The notes beneath the pieces were generated by a model. That model made no database searches and was not told where the DNA came from. It saw only the letters and a program-made list of their open reading frames with translations. DNA of 51,581 nt from Kangiellaceae bacterium (GTDB lineage: Bacteria; Pseudomonadota; Gammaproteobacteria; Enterobacterales; Kangiellaceae): assembly GCA_019090895.1 (NCBI GenBank), contig JAHRVB010000169.1:1-51581 (forward strand). Direction: 5' to 3'. Below, in pieces: positions 17,323 to 26,677 of this stretch (positions are counted from its first letter, which is position 1; each line of letters opens with the position of its first letter). The translations under genes were made by a program, and so were the position numbers.

Positions 17323-18081
17323 CTAACTGGTTGATTTAGCGGATTTCTTAGGATCATAGGTTTCGATGACTCGCATCGACTGTCGATAATGGTAGTTGAT
17401 TTGCTCAACACTGTATTGATGCTCTTTACCGATCGGACAGGCCATTCTCGCCAAACATCGATCTTTGCAGCTGGAATGATCGCTTTTACGATAGTTTATA
17501 CAAGCGGTTAAATCGAATTGCTTCTCCTCCAACGCTTGTGCAGGACAGGCACTTATGCAGGCTTTTTGCTGGCAACTAATGCAAGGCGAAGTCGCTTGCT
17601 GTTGGACGGTTACAGAGAATTGACTATTTGCAAGCATGGCAATTCTATAGGCCGACCAAGTCCCCCAATGTTGATTGATGCCGACTTTCAATGGAGAGTC
17701 GCTATGCCACCCGACCAATGCGCCGAGTTGCTGCAGTCCGATGGTTGTATCAGCTTTGCCTTTTAACGGATAAATTAGCTGGGTTTTAATGTGAGGGTAT
17801 TTATTGGAAAATACCCTTTCGACCGTTTGAATAGAATAATTATCAATCGGATCTTCTGACGTCACTGGTTGTTTATTTGATTCTTTATTTTGTTGTTGCC
17901 ACATCCGTGTGCCGAAATGGCCTAAGAGAATCAATTGTCTGTAATCGGTAGAATAACCACTCAGAATTTTGATAGGTTCGATTAATTCGGCAGGGAGTTG
18001 GATAAGATCGAAAACGGCTTGCAGATTTAAGCCGGCTCGGGTTAGTTCAGAGGATTGAAATTCAGTTAAATCAGGCGCCAC
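17323..18081 (-). CDS. 4Fe-4S cluster protein, uncharacterised
   Basis: A 252-residue protein if started at GTG 18079-18081, which overlaps the end of the SEC-C gene by 11 bases. The frame is open to 18204, but that part lies inside the SEC-C gene and looks out of character. The C-terminal half has [14 protein letters not shown], a ferredoxin-like CxxCxxxxCxxxC set, and a second set in [16 protein letters not shown] and MACPIG, enough for two clusters. The central LGHFGTRMW and [13 protein letters not shown] motifs occur in a gammaproteobacterial family I remember only as 4Fe-4S ferredoxin-like. It is distantly reminiscent of QueG C-terminal domains but is not QueG. Role unknown; soluble. Confidence 0.8.
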   Translation of the reverse strand: MAPDLTEFQSSELTRAGLNLQAVFDLIQLPAELIEPIKILSGYSTDYRQLILLGHFGTRMWQQQNKESNKQPVTSEDPIDNYSIQTVERVFSNKYPHIKTQLIYPLKGKADTTIGLQQLGALVGWHSDSPLKVGINQHWGTWSAYRIAMLANSQFSVTVQQQATSPCISCQQKACISACPAQALEEKQFDLTACINYRKSDHSSCKDRCLARMACPIGKEHQYSVEQINYHYRQSMRVIETYDPKKSAKSTS

Positions 18082-18406
18082 AGCATTTTTTATATTTCTT
18101 GCCACTGTCGCAGGGACAAGGGTCATTTCGGCTAGCTTTTTTGGTCGACACCGCTTGCTGAGTTTTATGCTGTAGGATATCGAGATCGCGAACGTCCTCT
18201 TCAACTGAGTCGTCCACAGTTACTTCGCCAATCCACTTGTTTTCTAACAGTATTTTGTCAAGTTCTTGCTTGCGATCCTCGCTTGCAACGATCATTTTCG
18301 CTGGCGCTTTCTTAGTTCCTAAACGCACAACTTTGTCTTTGCTTAAAGAACCACTGCCACTGTCGTTGTTTCTGTTTGCGTTACCATCATAAAAAAATCG
18401 AGACAT
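18071..18406 (-). CDS. SEC-C metal-binding protein, PBPRA1643 family
   Basis: Encodes 111 residues. The C-terminal [17 protein letters not shown] is the SEC-C zinc-binding motif (Cys-x-Cys-x8-Cys-Cys), as at the end of SecA. The N-terminal MSRFFYDG and the ERDRKQELD-like and EEDVRDLD segments match the small PBPRA1643 group of SWIM/SEC-C proteins. Members are single-domain with no known function. It overlaps the iron-sulfur gene downstream by 11 bases, implying translational coupling. The ATG follows AAGGAA at a normal distance. Confidence 0.88.
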   Translation of the reverse strand: MSRFFYDGNANRNNDSGSGSLSKDKVVRLGTKKAPAKMIVASEDRKQELDKILLENKWIGEVTVDDSVEEDVRDLDILQHKTQQAVSTKKASRNDPCPCDSGKKYKKCCGA

Positions 18407-18559
18407 AGGAAAGTTCCTTCGAATAGCGGAGACTACTGCTTAACAGCGGTGTTTTGAGATGCGGCAATGATACGGAGAATCTAGCCTGCATGCAATCTTT
18501 AGCCTAAAACTAAAGCAAAAACAGCGTATGGAATATATGACCCTATTTAACTATCCTAA

Positions 18560-19681
18560 TTAGCTATCTGAGTTAACTGATGCAGCAAAATCGAAAACCA
18601 TCTTCGATAGTACGTGAGCAAGCCTATCGTAACCAGTGTCATCCGGAATCCCAAATCTTAATGCGCTGCTATCATCGGTTAATCGAAGGTAAATTCCTTG
18701 TCTACAGAGGGTCTCAAATACCTCGGGCGCATTAGGCAGCACAATCGTTTGAAATAACATGTTCCCGGTTGGTCTGATCTTAAAGACCAGATGAAGTAAA
18801 AAATGAAGCTTTTCACTCTGCTCGCATAATCTACGAGTTTGCTCTTTCTGCCATTGTTTATCTGACAAGGCTTTTTCTGCGATGTAAAGTGTTGGCCCAG
18901 TTATTGGCCATTCTCCCAGTTTAGTATCTAGAGCTTTTAACCACTGAGCTGACGCAAATACAAAGCCTAACCTTGCACCTGCCAAACCAAAATACTTACC
19001 GAGCGAACGTAGTACAATCACGTTGTCGAACCTTTCTGCATGTGCCGTCACACTGCTTGTCTGACTGGTCTCTATGAATGCCTCATCGACAATAAATAAG
19101 CCTCTATTTTGTTGCAAATACTCGGCGCGTTTCAAAAGTGTGTCTGAATCATAAACATGTCCCGTTGGATTATTAGGATTGATCACCACTAGAACACTAT
19201 TATTCCCAAGCAAACCCTCGTCCGGAAGTTCCGAATAAAGCGCTATAGGAAAACCGTATTTTTGCCAGGATTTTTGATGTTCCTTATATCCGATTTTAGG
19301 TAGCCAAACTAGCGGAAATGAAGACCGTTCAGAATTTGAATTTGAATTTGACTGAGACTTCAAAGTATAAAATCGTTTCCATAATTCTGGAATTACTTGT
19401 ATGGCTGCCTGTGAACCAGAACAGGCTATAAACTGCGAGGTGCCATAGTAGGACCGAACCGTTTCTTTGAACGACAGCGACATTTCAGGCAGTCGGTGCC
19501 AATGGTCACTGGGTATATTACTCGTCGGATAGCTAAAAGGACTAATACCAGTCGATAAATCTAGCCAATCTTCGCGAGCAATGCCATATTTTGTCATTTG
19601 CTTTTCTAGCTGACCACCATGGCAAAGTTGTTGTGCGTTATCTTTTTCTTCCAATATAAGGTGTACTCCATTCTTACCCAT
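18560..19681 (-). CDS. cobD: Threonine-phosphate decarboxylase (CobD; CobC in Pseudomonas naming)
   Basis: This 373-residue PLP enzyme of aminotransferase fold I makes (R)-1-aminopropan-2-ol O-phosphate, which CbiB joins to adenosylcobyric acid. It shows CHGG near the N-terminus, DWLDLSTGISPF, NPNNPTG, VDEAF, and the PLP-lysine motif SLGKYFGLAGARLG. The start is ATG 19679-19681 because it overlaps the cbiB stop (TAATG); the frame runs on to 19762 inside cbiB. It is the last gene of the btuB-led unit. A Ser/Asn/Glu run near residues 110-119 is an unusual low-complexity loop. Confidence 0.92.
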   Translation of the reverse strand: MGKNGVHLILEEKDNAQQLCHGGQLEKQMTKYGIAREDWLDLSTGISPFSYPTSNIPSDHWHRLPEMSLSFKETVRSYYGTSQFIACSGSQAAIQVIPELWKRFYTLKSQSNSNSNSERSSFPLVWLPKIGYKEHQKSWQKYGFPIALYSELPDEGLLGNNSVLVVINPNNPTGHVYDSDTLLKRAEYLQQNRGLFIVDEAFIETSQTSSVTAHAERFDNVIVLRSLGKYFGLAGARLGFVFASAQWLKALDTKLGEWPITGPTLYIAEKALSDKQWQKEQTRRLCEQSEKLHFLLHLVFKIRPTGNMLFQTIVLPNAPEVFETLCRQGIYLRLTDDSSALRFGIPDDTGYDRLAHVLSKMVFDFAASVNSDS

Positions 19682-20697
19682 TAGATAAACTCTGGTTTGA
19701 TACCAAACCAATAAAGGCAGATACAAACCGCAATCAGAACTAGTGAATAAAGATATACACACTTTTCCATTAACCGAATTCCCTTTGGAATATCACTGAC
19801 ACTCGGCAAACAGCCCTGACCTAGCTGCACACCAATGTGTTCGACATCATGATACCTTACACTACCACCTAATTTCACTTTCAAAACCGTTGCGCCAGCA
19901 GCCATTACCCAACCACCATTTAAGCTCTTATATTGGTTGCCTTGAATACGCGCATTGTTAATTGCCGCTACAAATAATTGAGCTCCGATACCTTGAAGAG
20001 CAAACAAAAGCGACGTGATTTTCGCTGGTGGCCATGCCAGTACATCGTCGATTTTTGCCGAAAAAAACCCGAAGTCTGAAAATCGTTCGCTTCGATAGCC
20101 CCACATCGCATCGAGGGTATTAGCAAGACGATGACAAACCAACAACGGTAAACCGCCAACTAAGTACCAAAATAGCGAGGCGATAATAGCGTCATTGGTA
20201 TTTTCTAGCGTTGATTCGATTGCCGCCCTTGAGAGCTCCGACTCTGACAATTGAGAGGTATCGCGGCTAACAATCATAGCGCAAGCAGACCGCGCGGAGC
20301 TAATCTCCCCCTTTGAGAGCGGTTTATAAATTGCGAGTGCGTGTAGTTTCATACTTTTAGCGCCAATACAAAAGTACAATATGATCACATCGAAAGCCCA
20401 TCCATAGCTGAATCGACTTTGTAGTTCTAGATAACAAAACGTTAAGGTAACCATGGGAAAAATAAGTACCGTCCACCCGACAGCACCTAATAAATGATTA
20501 ACGATGCTGCTAGTCCCTACAGAATTACTAACAGGTGAATTGTTTTTGTTAAGCTTTTTTTCTACAAATGAGGCCGACCGACCGAATAAAATCAAAGGGT
20601 GAAACCGCTTTATTTCTCCAAAGATTGAGTCGATGACGAGTGCTAGAAGACTCACCAATGTTGCCAGAAAAAACCACTGATATGATTCGAATATCAC
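19681..20697 (-). CDS. cbiB: Adenosylcobinamide-phosphate synthase CbiB
   Basis: This 338-residue integral membrane enzyme attaches aminopropanol phosphate to adenosylcobyric acid. It has several membrane helices and the family motifs RFHPLILFGR (compare RWHPVVLIGR), SRDTSQLSESELSRAAIESTLENTNDAIIA and YRSERFSDFGFFSAKIDDV. It starts with GTG 20695-20697, which overlaps the stop of the upstream phosphatase (GTGA), and its stop overlaps cobD. The three-gene end of this unit is therefore tightly coupled. Slightly longer than typical because of a polar insert near 55-65. Confidence 0.94.
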   Translation of the reverse strand: MIFESYQWFFLATLVSLLALVIDSIFGEIKRFHPLILFGRSASFVEKKLNKNNSPVSNSVGTSSIVNHLLGAVGWTVLIFPMVTLTFCYLELQSRFSYGWAFDVIILYFCIGAKSMKLHALAIYKPLSKGEISSARSACAMIVSRDTSQLSESELSRAAIESTLENTNDAIIASLFWYLVGGLPLLVCHRLANTLDAMWGYRSERFSDFGFFSAKIDDVLAWPPAKITSLLFALQGIGAQLFVAAINNARIQGNQYKSLNGGWVMAAGATVLKVKLGGSVRYHDVEHIGVQLGQGCLPSVSDIPKGIRLMEKCVYLYSLVLIAVCICLYWFGIKPEFI

Positions 20698-21305
20698 GCG
20701 TTTATATAATGAAATTGATCGGTTTGGTGGTCGTAGTTAACTTCGAAGACTTTGCCATTTTTGAACAGTTGATAGGCGCTCCCATCAATGCTGTCTTTAA
20801 GCCCACTTAAAAAACAACGTAATAGTTCGCCGTGGGTCACTACTAACAATCTCTTCTGCCCGTATTGATGGGCTAATTGTTGAAGACAACATACTATTCT
20901 CTCACGCGCGTCCATTGCGGATTCACCGTTTGGGATGGGTGTATCGTTAACATTAAAGAACACGTCGGAAAAATCTGGATTAGATTCAATCTCATTGAAC
21001 ATTTGTCCTTGCCATATTCCGAAGCTTCTTTCTTTTAGTTCCGATTTCAAAACGAGCGATTGATTCAATGTTTGGTTTAATATTCGAGCACTATGTTGAG
21101 CTCGCATTAGCGGCGAGCTAATAATATGATCGATTGGTTGAATCAATGAGCGGGATTCTAACTCATCTGCTAGTAGGGTAATTTGTTCGATTCCCACTTC
21201 AGTGAGAGCACTATCGAGTTGCCCTTGTAGGCGCTGCTCTTTATTCCACTCTGTTTCGCCATGGCGAACCAGCAGAAAGGAAGTATATATTCGTTCATCT
21301 TCCAA
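20694..21305 (-). CDS. Histidine phosphatase, second CobC-like enzyme
   Basis: A 203-residue histidine phosphatase starting at TTG 21303-21305, which has AGGAG about ten bases upstream. The frame is open to a TTG at 21392, but family members begin close to the catalytic LVRHGETEWN. Other catalytic elements are SSPLMRAQHSA, ERSFGIWQGQ and VVTHGELLRCFL. Position between btuB and cbiB and the GTGA overlap with cbiB suggest alpha-ribazole phosphate dephosphorylation. However, a second, more CobC-like phosphatase lies at 26678, so this one could act on another phosphoester or be redundant. Confidence 0.8.
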   Translation of the reverse strand: MEDERIYTSFLLVRHGETEWNKEQRLQGQLDSALTEVGIEQITLLADELESRSLIQPIDHIISSPLMRAQHSARILNQTLNQSLVLKSELKERSFGIWQGQMFNEIESNPDFSDVFFNVNDTPIPNGESAMDARERIVCCLQQLAHQYGQKRLLVVTHGELLRCFLSGLKDSIDGSAYQLFKNGKVFEVNYDHQTDQFHYINA

Positions 21306-21408
21306 CGCGGCAATCGCTCCTATTTTTAATACAATTAGCGAGAGTTTATCAAATAGTTTTATACTTCTTTCGAATTTAAAACTATATGACAAACTCTATT
21401 ATTAGTGA

Positions 21409-23289
21409 TTAGAAATTCAACCACTGAGCCGTTAAGAATACTTGTCGGCCCACATTGTTGTAGCCAAGAATTGTGCGAGATTCTTCATCGGTTGCATCAT
21501 TAACTTTAAGTTTGACGCTCCAATTGTCATTAACTTGATAAGTCGCGCCAAGGTTTACCTGAAGGTAACTTTCTAGCCTTTGTCTAGGTCCACCAAAAAC
21601 TTCATCAAAGCGAGATCCCGTATGGTTAAGCTGAGTGAAGAAAGAAAAGTTTCCAAGGTCAACGACTAATTCGTAACCGTATTGCTCTTTGCTTCTTCTT
21701 AATAATTGTATATTCTTCGGCGCTCCCGTTGCTGAGTCAATGCTTTCATCCATTGGGTCAAGATTACTAGCGGAAAGCTTATGATTAAACGAGCCATGTC
21801 GGAAGGAATAAACCAACTCTAATCCAGAAATATCAGCACTATCGATATTTTGTGAACAGAAACAAGCGGGATTGTAAGCAATTAATTGATCAACTTGATT
21901 ATTGTAGTGAGCAAGTAATAATGAATGTTCTTGCCAATTGGCTTTGACTAAGAATTCAGTATTAAAAGAAGTTTCACTTTTTAGCTCTGGGTCGCTAAAA
22001 CCAGGGTAATATAAATCATTGAAGGTCGGTGCTTTAAAACCTTTAGAACGGTTAGCGCTGACAGTAACATAATTATTAACCTTGTACCCTAAACTCGCAT
22101 TGAACGTTCCATATCCTTTCACTTTTTCTACATCATCATATCGCCCCGTTAATTCAGCGATAAAACCATCAAGTCTGAAATTGCCCGATAGAAAAGCTGA
22201 TTCTGTTGTTCTTTCTGTTTCGTCGTAATCATTAATCGAACCATCAAAACTAACTAAATCACTGGAGCTAACATCATCAATCAAATGATCAATACCCGCT
22301 GTCAACGAAGCCGAGTCAGAAAATTGATACTGCGCTAATCCGTTTATTTGTTGACGACGAGTTTCAAAAACCGACCCTTCTGATTTTTTGGTGCCGTTGC
22401 CAAAAGTAATAGATTGATCTCGACTTTGTTTAACACTTAATTGAGTCATTAGATCTTCAAGCCTATAGGTGTAACGAATATTCCAAAGATGGTTATTGTA
22501 GTCGGCTTTATTTCCACCAAAAGAAGAATCAAACTCGTTAGATCCTTTATCAAATTGTAACACCCAATCCAATTGAGTTTGCGTTGATAATGTATAGTCT
22601 CCTCGAATCGCAGCAGACATTCGGTCGTACCCATCATTGTCTGGTTGTGAATCATCGAACCCTTCGCCTGAATCATCAAACACATCATATCCGTCAGACT
22701 TCTCATAACTAAAAGTAACAGTATTGATGATTTTTTCATTTCCAAATCCGGCGCTAACGTTTGCACTGTTAAAACTATCAGTGCCAGCAGTAATCGATAC
22801 TGAAGCTTCTCCAGATAGCAGGCGTCGAGTAAATATTTGAATGACTCCACCAATGGCGTCGCTGCCCCATAAAGCAGCTCGCGGACCTTTAACCACTTCA
22901 ATTCTTTCTATTTGAGCGACTGGTATACTTGAAAATGTTTTATTTCCCAATGTCGCCGAACCCACTCTCACACCATCAATGAGAACTAAAGTATGATCTG
23001 AATTTGTACCACGAGTGTAAAGCGCAGATGCTTGTCCCGCACCACCATTATGAACGAAATCCAAACCAGCTATGGATTGTAATAAATCGGTAATCGATTC
23101 TGGTTGAATTCGGTCAATGTCTTCGCGAGTGATAACTTCGACTGCCGCGAGCGTATCATTAATATTTTGCTCGACTCGATTTGCAGTGATAACAACGACA
23201 TTTTCGTTTTCTTCTGCTGATAGCACTGGTGTGGAGAGTAGTATTGCAGCAACAGCCACAATGGATTTTTGAATAGACGATTTGTACAT
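21409..23289 (-). CDS. btuB: TonB-dependent cobalamin receptor BtuB
   Basis: A 626-residue outer-membrane receptor. The ATG at 23287-23289 is chosen because a classical signal peptide follows (ending STPVLSAEE) and AGGT lies about 8 bases upstream. The plug has ENVVVITANRVEQ (TonB-box region), ITDLLQSIAGLDF, ALYTRGTNSDHTLVLIDGVRVG and GPRAALWGSDAIGGVIQIFTR. A 22-strand barrel follows and ends with the aromatic residue in TAQWLNF. A cobalamin riboswitch in the 5' region and cobalamin genes downstream support cobalamin/cobinamide as the ligand. A CFCSQN cysteine pair in a surface loop is noticeable. Confidence 0.95.
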   Translation of the reverse strand: MYKSSIQKSIVAVAAILLSTPVLSAEENENVVVITANRVEQNINDTLAAVEVITREDIDRIQPESITDLLQSIAGLDFVHNGGAGQASALYTRGTNSDHTLVLIDGVRVGSATLGNKTFSSIPVAQIERIEVVKGPRAALWGSDAIGGVIQIFTRRLLSGEASVSITAGTDSFNSANVSAGFGNEKIINTVTFSYEKSDGYDVFDDSGEGFDDSQPDNDGYDRMSAAIRGDYTLSTQTQLDWVLQFDKGSNEFDSSFGGNKADYNNHLWNIRYTYRLEDLMTQLSVKQSRDQSITFGNGTKKSEGSVFETRRQQINGLAQYQFSDSASLTAGIDHLIDDVSSSDLVSFDGSINDYDETERTTESAFLSGNFRLDGFIAELTGRYDDVEKVKGYGTFNASLGYKVNNYVTVSANRSKGFKAPTFNDLYYPGFSDPELKSETSFNTEFLVKANWQEHSLLLAHYNNQVDQLIAYNPACFCSQNIDSADISGLELVYSFRHGSFNHKLSASNLDPMDESIDSATGAPKNIQLLRRSKEQYGYELVVDLGNFSFFTQLNHTGSRFDEVFGGPRQRLESYLQVNLGATYQVNDNWSVKLKVNDATDEESRTILGYNNVGRQVFLTAQWLNF

Positions 23290-23327
23290 TACAGAATACC
23301 TATAGTTTGACGCCCGCCGCGCCGGAA

Positions 23328-23400
23328 ACCTGGTCAATGTTAAGAGAGATTATTACCAGGTAAAAATTGATAGCCATTCGAAAAAATTCGAATTCACTAT
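23328..23400 (-). promoter_or_regulatory. Candidate expression platform of riboswitch 1
   Basis: Between the aptamer and btuB lie two possible stems. One is ATTCGAA/TTCGAAT (23376-23393) extended by ATAG/CTAT (23370-23400). The other is ACCTGGT/ACCAGGT (23328-23361), about 40 bases upstream of the start codon. The second could mask the translation start region or compete with other pairings. No clear T-tract follows it, so control at translation initiation is as likely as termination. Confidence 0.4.
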
Positions 23401-23409
23401 CCCAAATTG

Positions 23410-23580
23410 TCGATTAAGCCGGTCTCCGGACTTATCTAGTGTATTGTCTTATTCAGCTTGCTGAATTTGACGTCACTAGCATCACCGTTGCGGGGGCAGT
23501 GTTGGATTCAAACCAACTTCCCGATTATCTGATTCTCACTCAGATCACTTTATCGTGGATAAAGTCCTTTTTAGTATTAT
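23410..23580 (-). ncRNA. Cobalamin riboswitch 1 (upstream of btuB)
   Basis: On the minus strand the aptamer core reads CGGGAAGTTGG, then AATCC, then CACTGCCCCCGCAACGGT (complement of 23484-23501). It ends with AAGTCCGGAGACCGGC (complement of 23418-23433). Both blocks are the conserved cobalamin riboswitch elements. A hairpin ATCTGA/TCAGAT precedes the core as expected. It should repress btuB and the following phosphatase-cbiB-cobD genes when adenosylcobalamin is plentiful. Outer boundaries are approximate. Confidence 0.93.
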
Positions 23581-23650
23581 TACAAAACAATTGCGCTTCA
23601 TAAGTGAGTTAGCATCCGAGCCAACTCGAGTTTTTCTTGTAATCTTTATC

Positions 23651-23671
23651 TCCTAGCTCCTAGCTCCTAAC
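23651..23671. repeat. 7-bp tandem repeat TCCTAGC x2 + TCCTAAC
   Basis: Three adjacent heptamers lie just past the btuF stop codon, related in composition and period to the cluster at 7809-7900. The array is followed by AGCTATA. Confidence 0.75.
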
Positions 23672-23680
23672 AGCTATATT

Positions 23681-24541
23681 TTAATTTCGAGCCTGATCAA
23701 TTCTTTCACAGAGCATTTCTAACCCATCCAATGCTCTAGGTGTAAAGCGATGGAGTAAATCTCCATTGAGCGAATAAATATGCTTCGCGGCTACCGCTTG
23801 AACTTCTGACCATTGATTCCAGTTGATGATGTCATTCCCTTCACCGCCTGAATGGTGCGCTATGATAATCACTTGAGGATTTTTTACAAGCACAGATTCT
23901 ACTGAGACTTGTGGGTATGGAGCCGAGGCCTTTGAGAATAAGTTGATTCCATTACAGTCTTTAATTAAAGACTCAATCCAACTATTCGGCCCAACAGTAG
24001 TAAGCGGCTTATCCCATAATTGATAGAACACCTTAGTTTTCAGTTTGTTAGCGTATTTTTTTTTAATAGACCGGTACTTTTGTTCAAGCTCGGCAATCGC
24101 TTTTTCTGCGTTTGTCGTTAATCCCGTCAACCGGCCTAATTCCCTCAATTCCTCACTAATTTGACTAATCGTTTCTGCTTTACTTTGATAAATATTAACT
24201 CCCAAGGAGCGTAATTTTTCTAAATCCGCGGCTTTATTGCCACCTTTCCAAGCGACTACCAGATCTGGATTTAGCGCTAGCACTTTTTCTATCTGGATTC
24301 CTCGGTAGCTACCGACCCGCAATATCTCCTTCGCCTCTGCAGGGAAATCTGCGTAGTCTACAGTGCCAACGATTCTGTCTCCCGCGCCTATCGCATAGAG
24401 TTGTTCGACCAGCGAGGGGGATAACGCGATGATACGTTGGGCGTTTATAGCTGGATTATTACTTAACGAGTTCTCTGCTGCTGCGTACCAATTGAATCCA
24501 AAGGCAAGAAATAGGAAAACCATATAATTATAAGTTCTCAC
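23681..24541 (-). CDS. btuF: Periplasmic cobalamin-binding protein BtuF
   Basis: A 286-residue solute-binding protein of the helical-backbone (class III) type that delivers corrinoids to BtuCD. It shows an N-terminal signal (FLFLAFGFNWYAAAE), then RIIALSPSLVEQLYAIGAGDRIVGTVDYADFP, the glycine-tyrosine contact region VGSYRGI, and GPNSWIESLI. The GTG 24539-24541 overlaps the btuR stop (GTGA). An in-frame ATG seven codons into the longest frame is an alternative start. It is the last gene of the btuD-led unit. Confidence 0.92.
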   Translation of the reverse strand: MRTYNYMVFLFLAFGFNWYAAAENSLSNNPAINAQRIIALSPSLVEQLYAIGAGDRIVGTVDYADFPAEAKEILRVGSYRGIQIEKVLALNPDLVVAWKGGNKAADLEKLRSLGVNIYQSKAETISQISEELRELGRLTGLTTNAEKAIAELEQKYRSIKKKYANKLKTKVFYQLWDKPLTTVGPNSWIESLIKDCNGINLFSKASAPYPQVSVESVLVKNPQVIIIAHHSGGEGNDIINWNQWSEVQAVAAKHIYSLNGDLLHRFTPRALDGLEMLCERIDQARN

Positions 24542-25143
24542 CAATCAATTCCTTTACGCGCTTTCACTCCCGCTTTGTAGGCATGCTTCACATCTTTAAT
24601 TTCGCTCACCGTATCAGCGATATCTCTCAACTCAGCAATTGCACCACGACCTGTGATCACGACCGACTGTTCCGCTGGTCGATTGATTATTGCATCTAAG
24701 ACTTCTTGTTTATCAAGATATTTGTAACCGAGCATGTAAGTTAATTCATCGAGCAAAACCACATGGTACTGAGGATCTGCAAGAAATTGCTTTGCTTCTA
24801 GCCAAACCGATGTTGCAGCGGCAATATCAGCATCACGGTCTTGAGTATCCCAAGTAAATCCCGTTGCCATTACCGAAAACGGCACCCCATTTTGCTCTAG
24901 AAGATTACGCTCTCCGCATTCCCAAGTTCCTTTAATGAATTGCGCTACAGCTGCTTTGTACGAATGTCCTACACTTCTTGAAACTACGCCAAAACCAGCA
25001 GTACTTTTGCCCTTACCATTGCCAGTGATTAGCAGTACGATGCCTCTTTCTTCCTGAGCTCGGGCAATCCCAGCATCCACTTTGTCTTTGTGTTTTTGAG
25101 ATTTTACCTTATGCTTTTCTTTTTCATCAGACATGTTTTTCAT
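24538..25143 (-). CDS. btuR: Cob(I)yrinic acid a,c-diamide adenosyltransferase (BtuR/CobA/CobO)
   Basis: A 201-residue ATP:corrinoid adenosyltransferase of the CobA/CobO type, which adds the 5'-deoxyadenosyl group to reduced corrinoids. The P-loop GNGKGKSTAGFG, FIKGTWECGE, the VVLDE-like VVLLDELTYML and VVITGRGA are diagnostic. A lysine-rich N-terminal tail (KEKHKVKSQKHKDK) is characteristic. The start lies inside the end of cobQ (ATGAAAAACATGTCTGA); either of the two ATGs there is possible. It sits between cobQ and btuF. Confidence 0.94.
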   Translation of the reverse strand: MKNMSDEKEKHKVKSQKHKDKVDAGIARAQEERGIVLLITGNGKGKSTAGFGVVSRSVGHSYKAAVAQFIKGTWECGERNLLEQNGVPFSVMATGFTWDTQDRDADIAAATSVWLEAKQFLADPQYHVVLLDELTYMLGYKYLDKQEVLDAIINRPAEQSVVITGRGAIAELRDIADTVSEIKDVKHAYKAGVKARKGIDW

Positions 25144-26665
25144 CCTCTAAATCTACTTTTTGTTTTTGTTGCTTGTCAAGTGCAAGCAAGTCCATTAACA
25201 TTTCAATATTTAAATTTTGTTCTAATGTATCAGCTAACCGATCCAGTTCTTGTGAGCGTATTGTTTGCCAATCAGTTGTTGTATGATCTTTACCAGTCAC
25301 CCATTTTAGTACGGCACCAGTCAGCTCTGCTGATTCAAATAACCCATGTAAATAAGTACCGAGAATCTGCCCATCATCTGATATACATCCATCAAAATAA
25401 CATTCACCCTTTTGATCTTGAATCTCGCAAAATGGTCTCTCTAGTGCTTTACCAAGAGTCCGACCACAATGAATTTCGTACCCTTGCAACTTTCCAATGT
25501 TTCCGGCTAGTCTGAACGTTCCCTTGACTCGCTTTAAATCTTTGTTAGGTTTTAAATCCGTTTGCAGCGCTAAATATCCTAAGCCCTTACTTTCACCGGC
25601 GATATTTTCAATGTCTAGATGATCACTTATGGACTCTCCAAGCATCTGATAACCACCACAAATCCCGAGTAGTTTACCACCGTAACGGCAGTGCGTCTGG
25701 ATTGATGGTTGCCAGCCGTTTTCGCATAAGAAATCTAAATCTGCTCTTACGTTTTTGGTGCCTGGAATAATCACTAGATCAGCACCGATGAGTTCTCTCG
25801 GTTCTTTAACGAAAGTCAGCTTTACTTCATCTATCGCGGCAAGCGGTTCAAAATCAGTGTGATTGCTGATTCGCGGTAAAACAATTACTTTTATATTAAT
25901 CAATTTTTTCGAATCGTTGCTAGTATCAAAATCAGAATCAGTTTGATTAATTGGCAAAGCATCTTCAGCATCTAGTTTTAGATTTAGTATGTAAGGCAAT
26001 ACTCCCAGCACCGGTTTATTGGTCGTATCCTCTAACCAATCTAAACCGTCTTGCAGCAACCCTAAACTACCGCGAAACTTATTAATAACAAAGCCTTTCA
26101 CTCTATTCTGTTCCGATGCCGATAATATATTCAATGTTCCAGTTAAATGAGCGAACACGCCTCCACGATCGATATCACTGACAATAATAACGGGACAATC
26201 AACTTCTTCAGCGAATCCCATATTGGCGATATCATTTTGTCTTAAGTTTACTTCCGCCGGACTACCCGCACCTTCAATCAACACCACATCATACCGCTCA
26301 GTCAATCGACGATAGGACTCTAGTACAGACTGAAATGCGAGCTTTTTTATATTGCCGAACTGAGTTGCTTCAAGTTGAGATATCGCTTTTCCATGAATGA
26401 TGACTTGTGAATCTTTATCACTACTGGGTTTAAGTAGAACCGGATTAAAGTCAGTGCTTAATTCCAATCCGCAAGCGATTGCTTGTAACGCTTGTGCTCG
26501 CCCGATTTCACCACCGTCGAGTGTCACTGCACTGTTAAGGGACATGTTTTGTGGTTTAAAAGGTGCGACGGAAATGCCATTTCGTTTTAATAACCGGCAC
26601 AATCCCGCGACAATAATACTCTTTCCAGCATCAGAAGTTGTCCCTTGAATCATTAAGCTAGTCAT
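25127..26665 (-). CDS. cobQ: Cobyric acid synthase (CobQ/CbiP)
   Basis: This 512-residue glutamine-dependent amidotransferase amidates side chains b, d, e and g of adenosylcobyrinic acid a,c-diamide. The N-terminal synthetase domain begins MIQGTTSDAGKS (P-loop) and contains VLLKPSSDKDSQV and LIEGAGSPAEVNL. The C-terminal class-I-type glutaminase has nucleophile Cys in LLGICGGYQMLG and His in GTYLHGLFE. Its presence without ring-forming genes means the cell can finish partly amidated corrinoids taken from outside. The upstream phosphatase gene ends 12 bases before it. Confidence 0.95.
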   Translation of the reverse strand: MTSLMIQGTTSDAGKSIIVAGLCRLLKRNGISVAPFKPQNMSLNSAVTLDGGEIGRAQALQAIACGLELSTDFNPVLLKPSSDKDSQVIIHGKAISQLEATQFGNIKKLAFQSVLESYRRLTERYDVVLIEGAGSPAEVNLRQNDIANMGFAEEVDCPVIIVSDIDRGGVFAHLTGTLNILSASEQNRVKGFVINKFRGSLGLLQDGLDWLEDTTNKPVLGVLPYILNLKLDAEDALPINQTDSDFDTSNDSKKLINIKVIVLPRISNHTDFEPLAAIDEVKLTFVKEPRELIGADLVIIPGTKNVRADLDFLCENGWQPSIQTHCRYGGKLLGICGGYQMLGESISDHLDIENIAGESKGLGYLALQTDLKPNKDLKRVKGTFRLAGNIGKLQGYEIHCGRTLGKALERPFCEIQDQKGECYFDGCISDDGQILGTYLHGLFESAELTGAVLKWVTGKDHTTTDWQTIRSQELDRLADTLEQNLNIEMLMDLLALDKQQKQKVDLEDEKHV

Positions 26666-26677
26666 TCGCTATCATCT

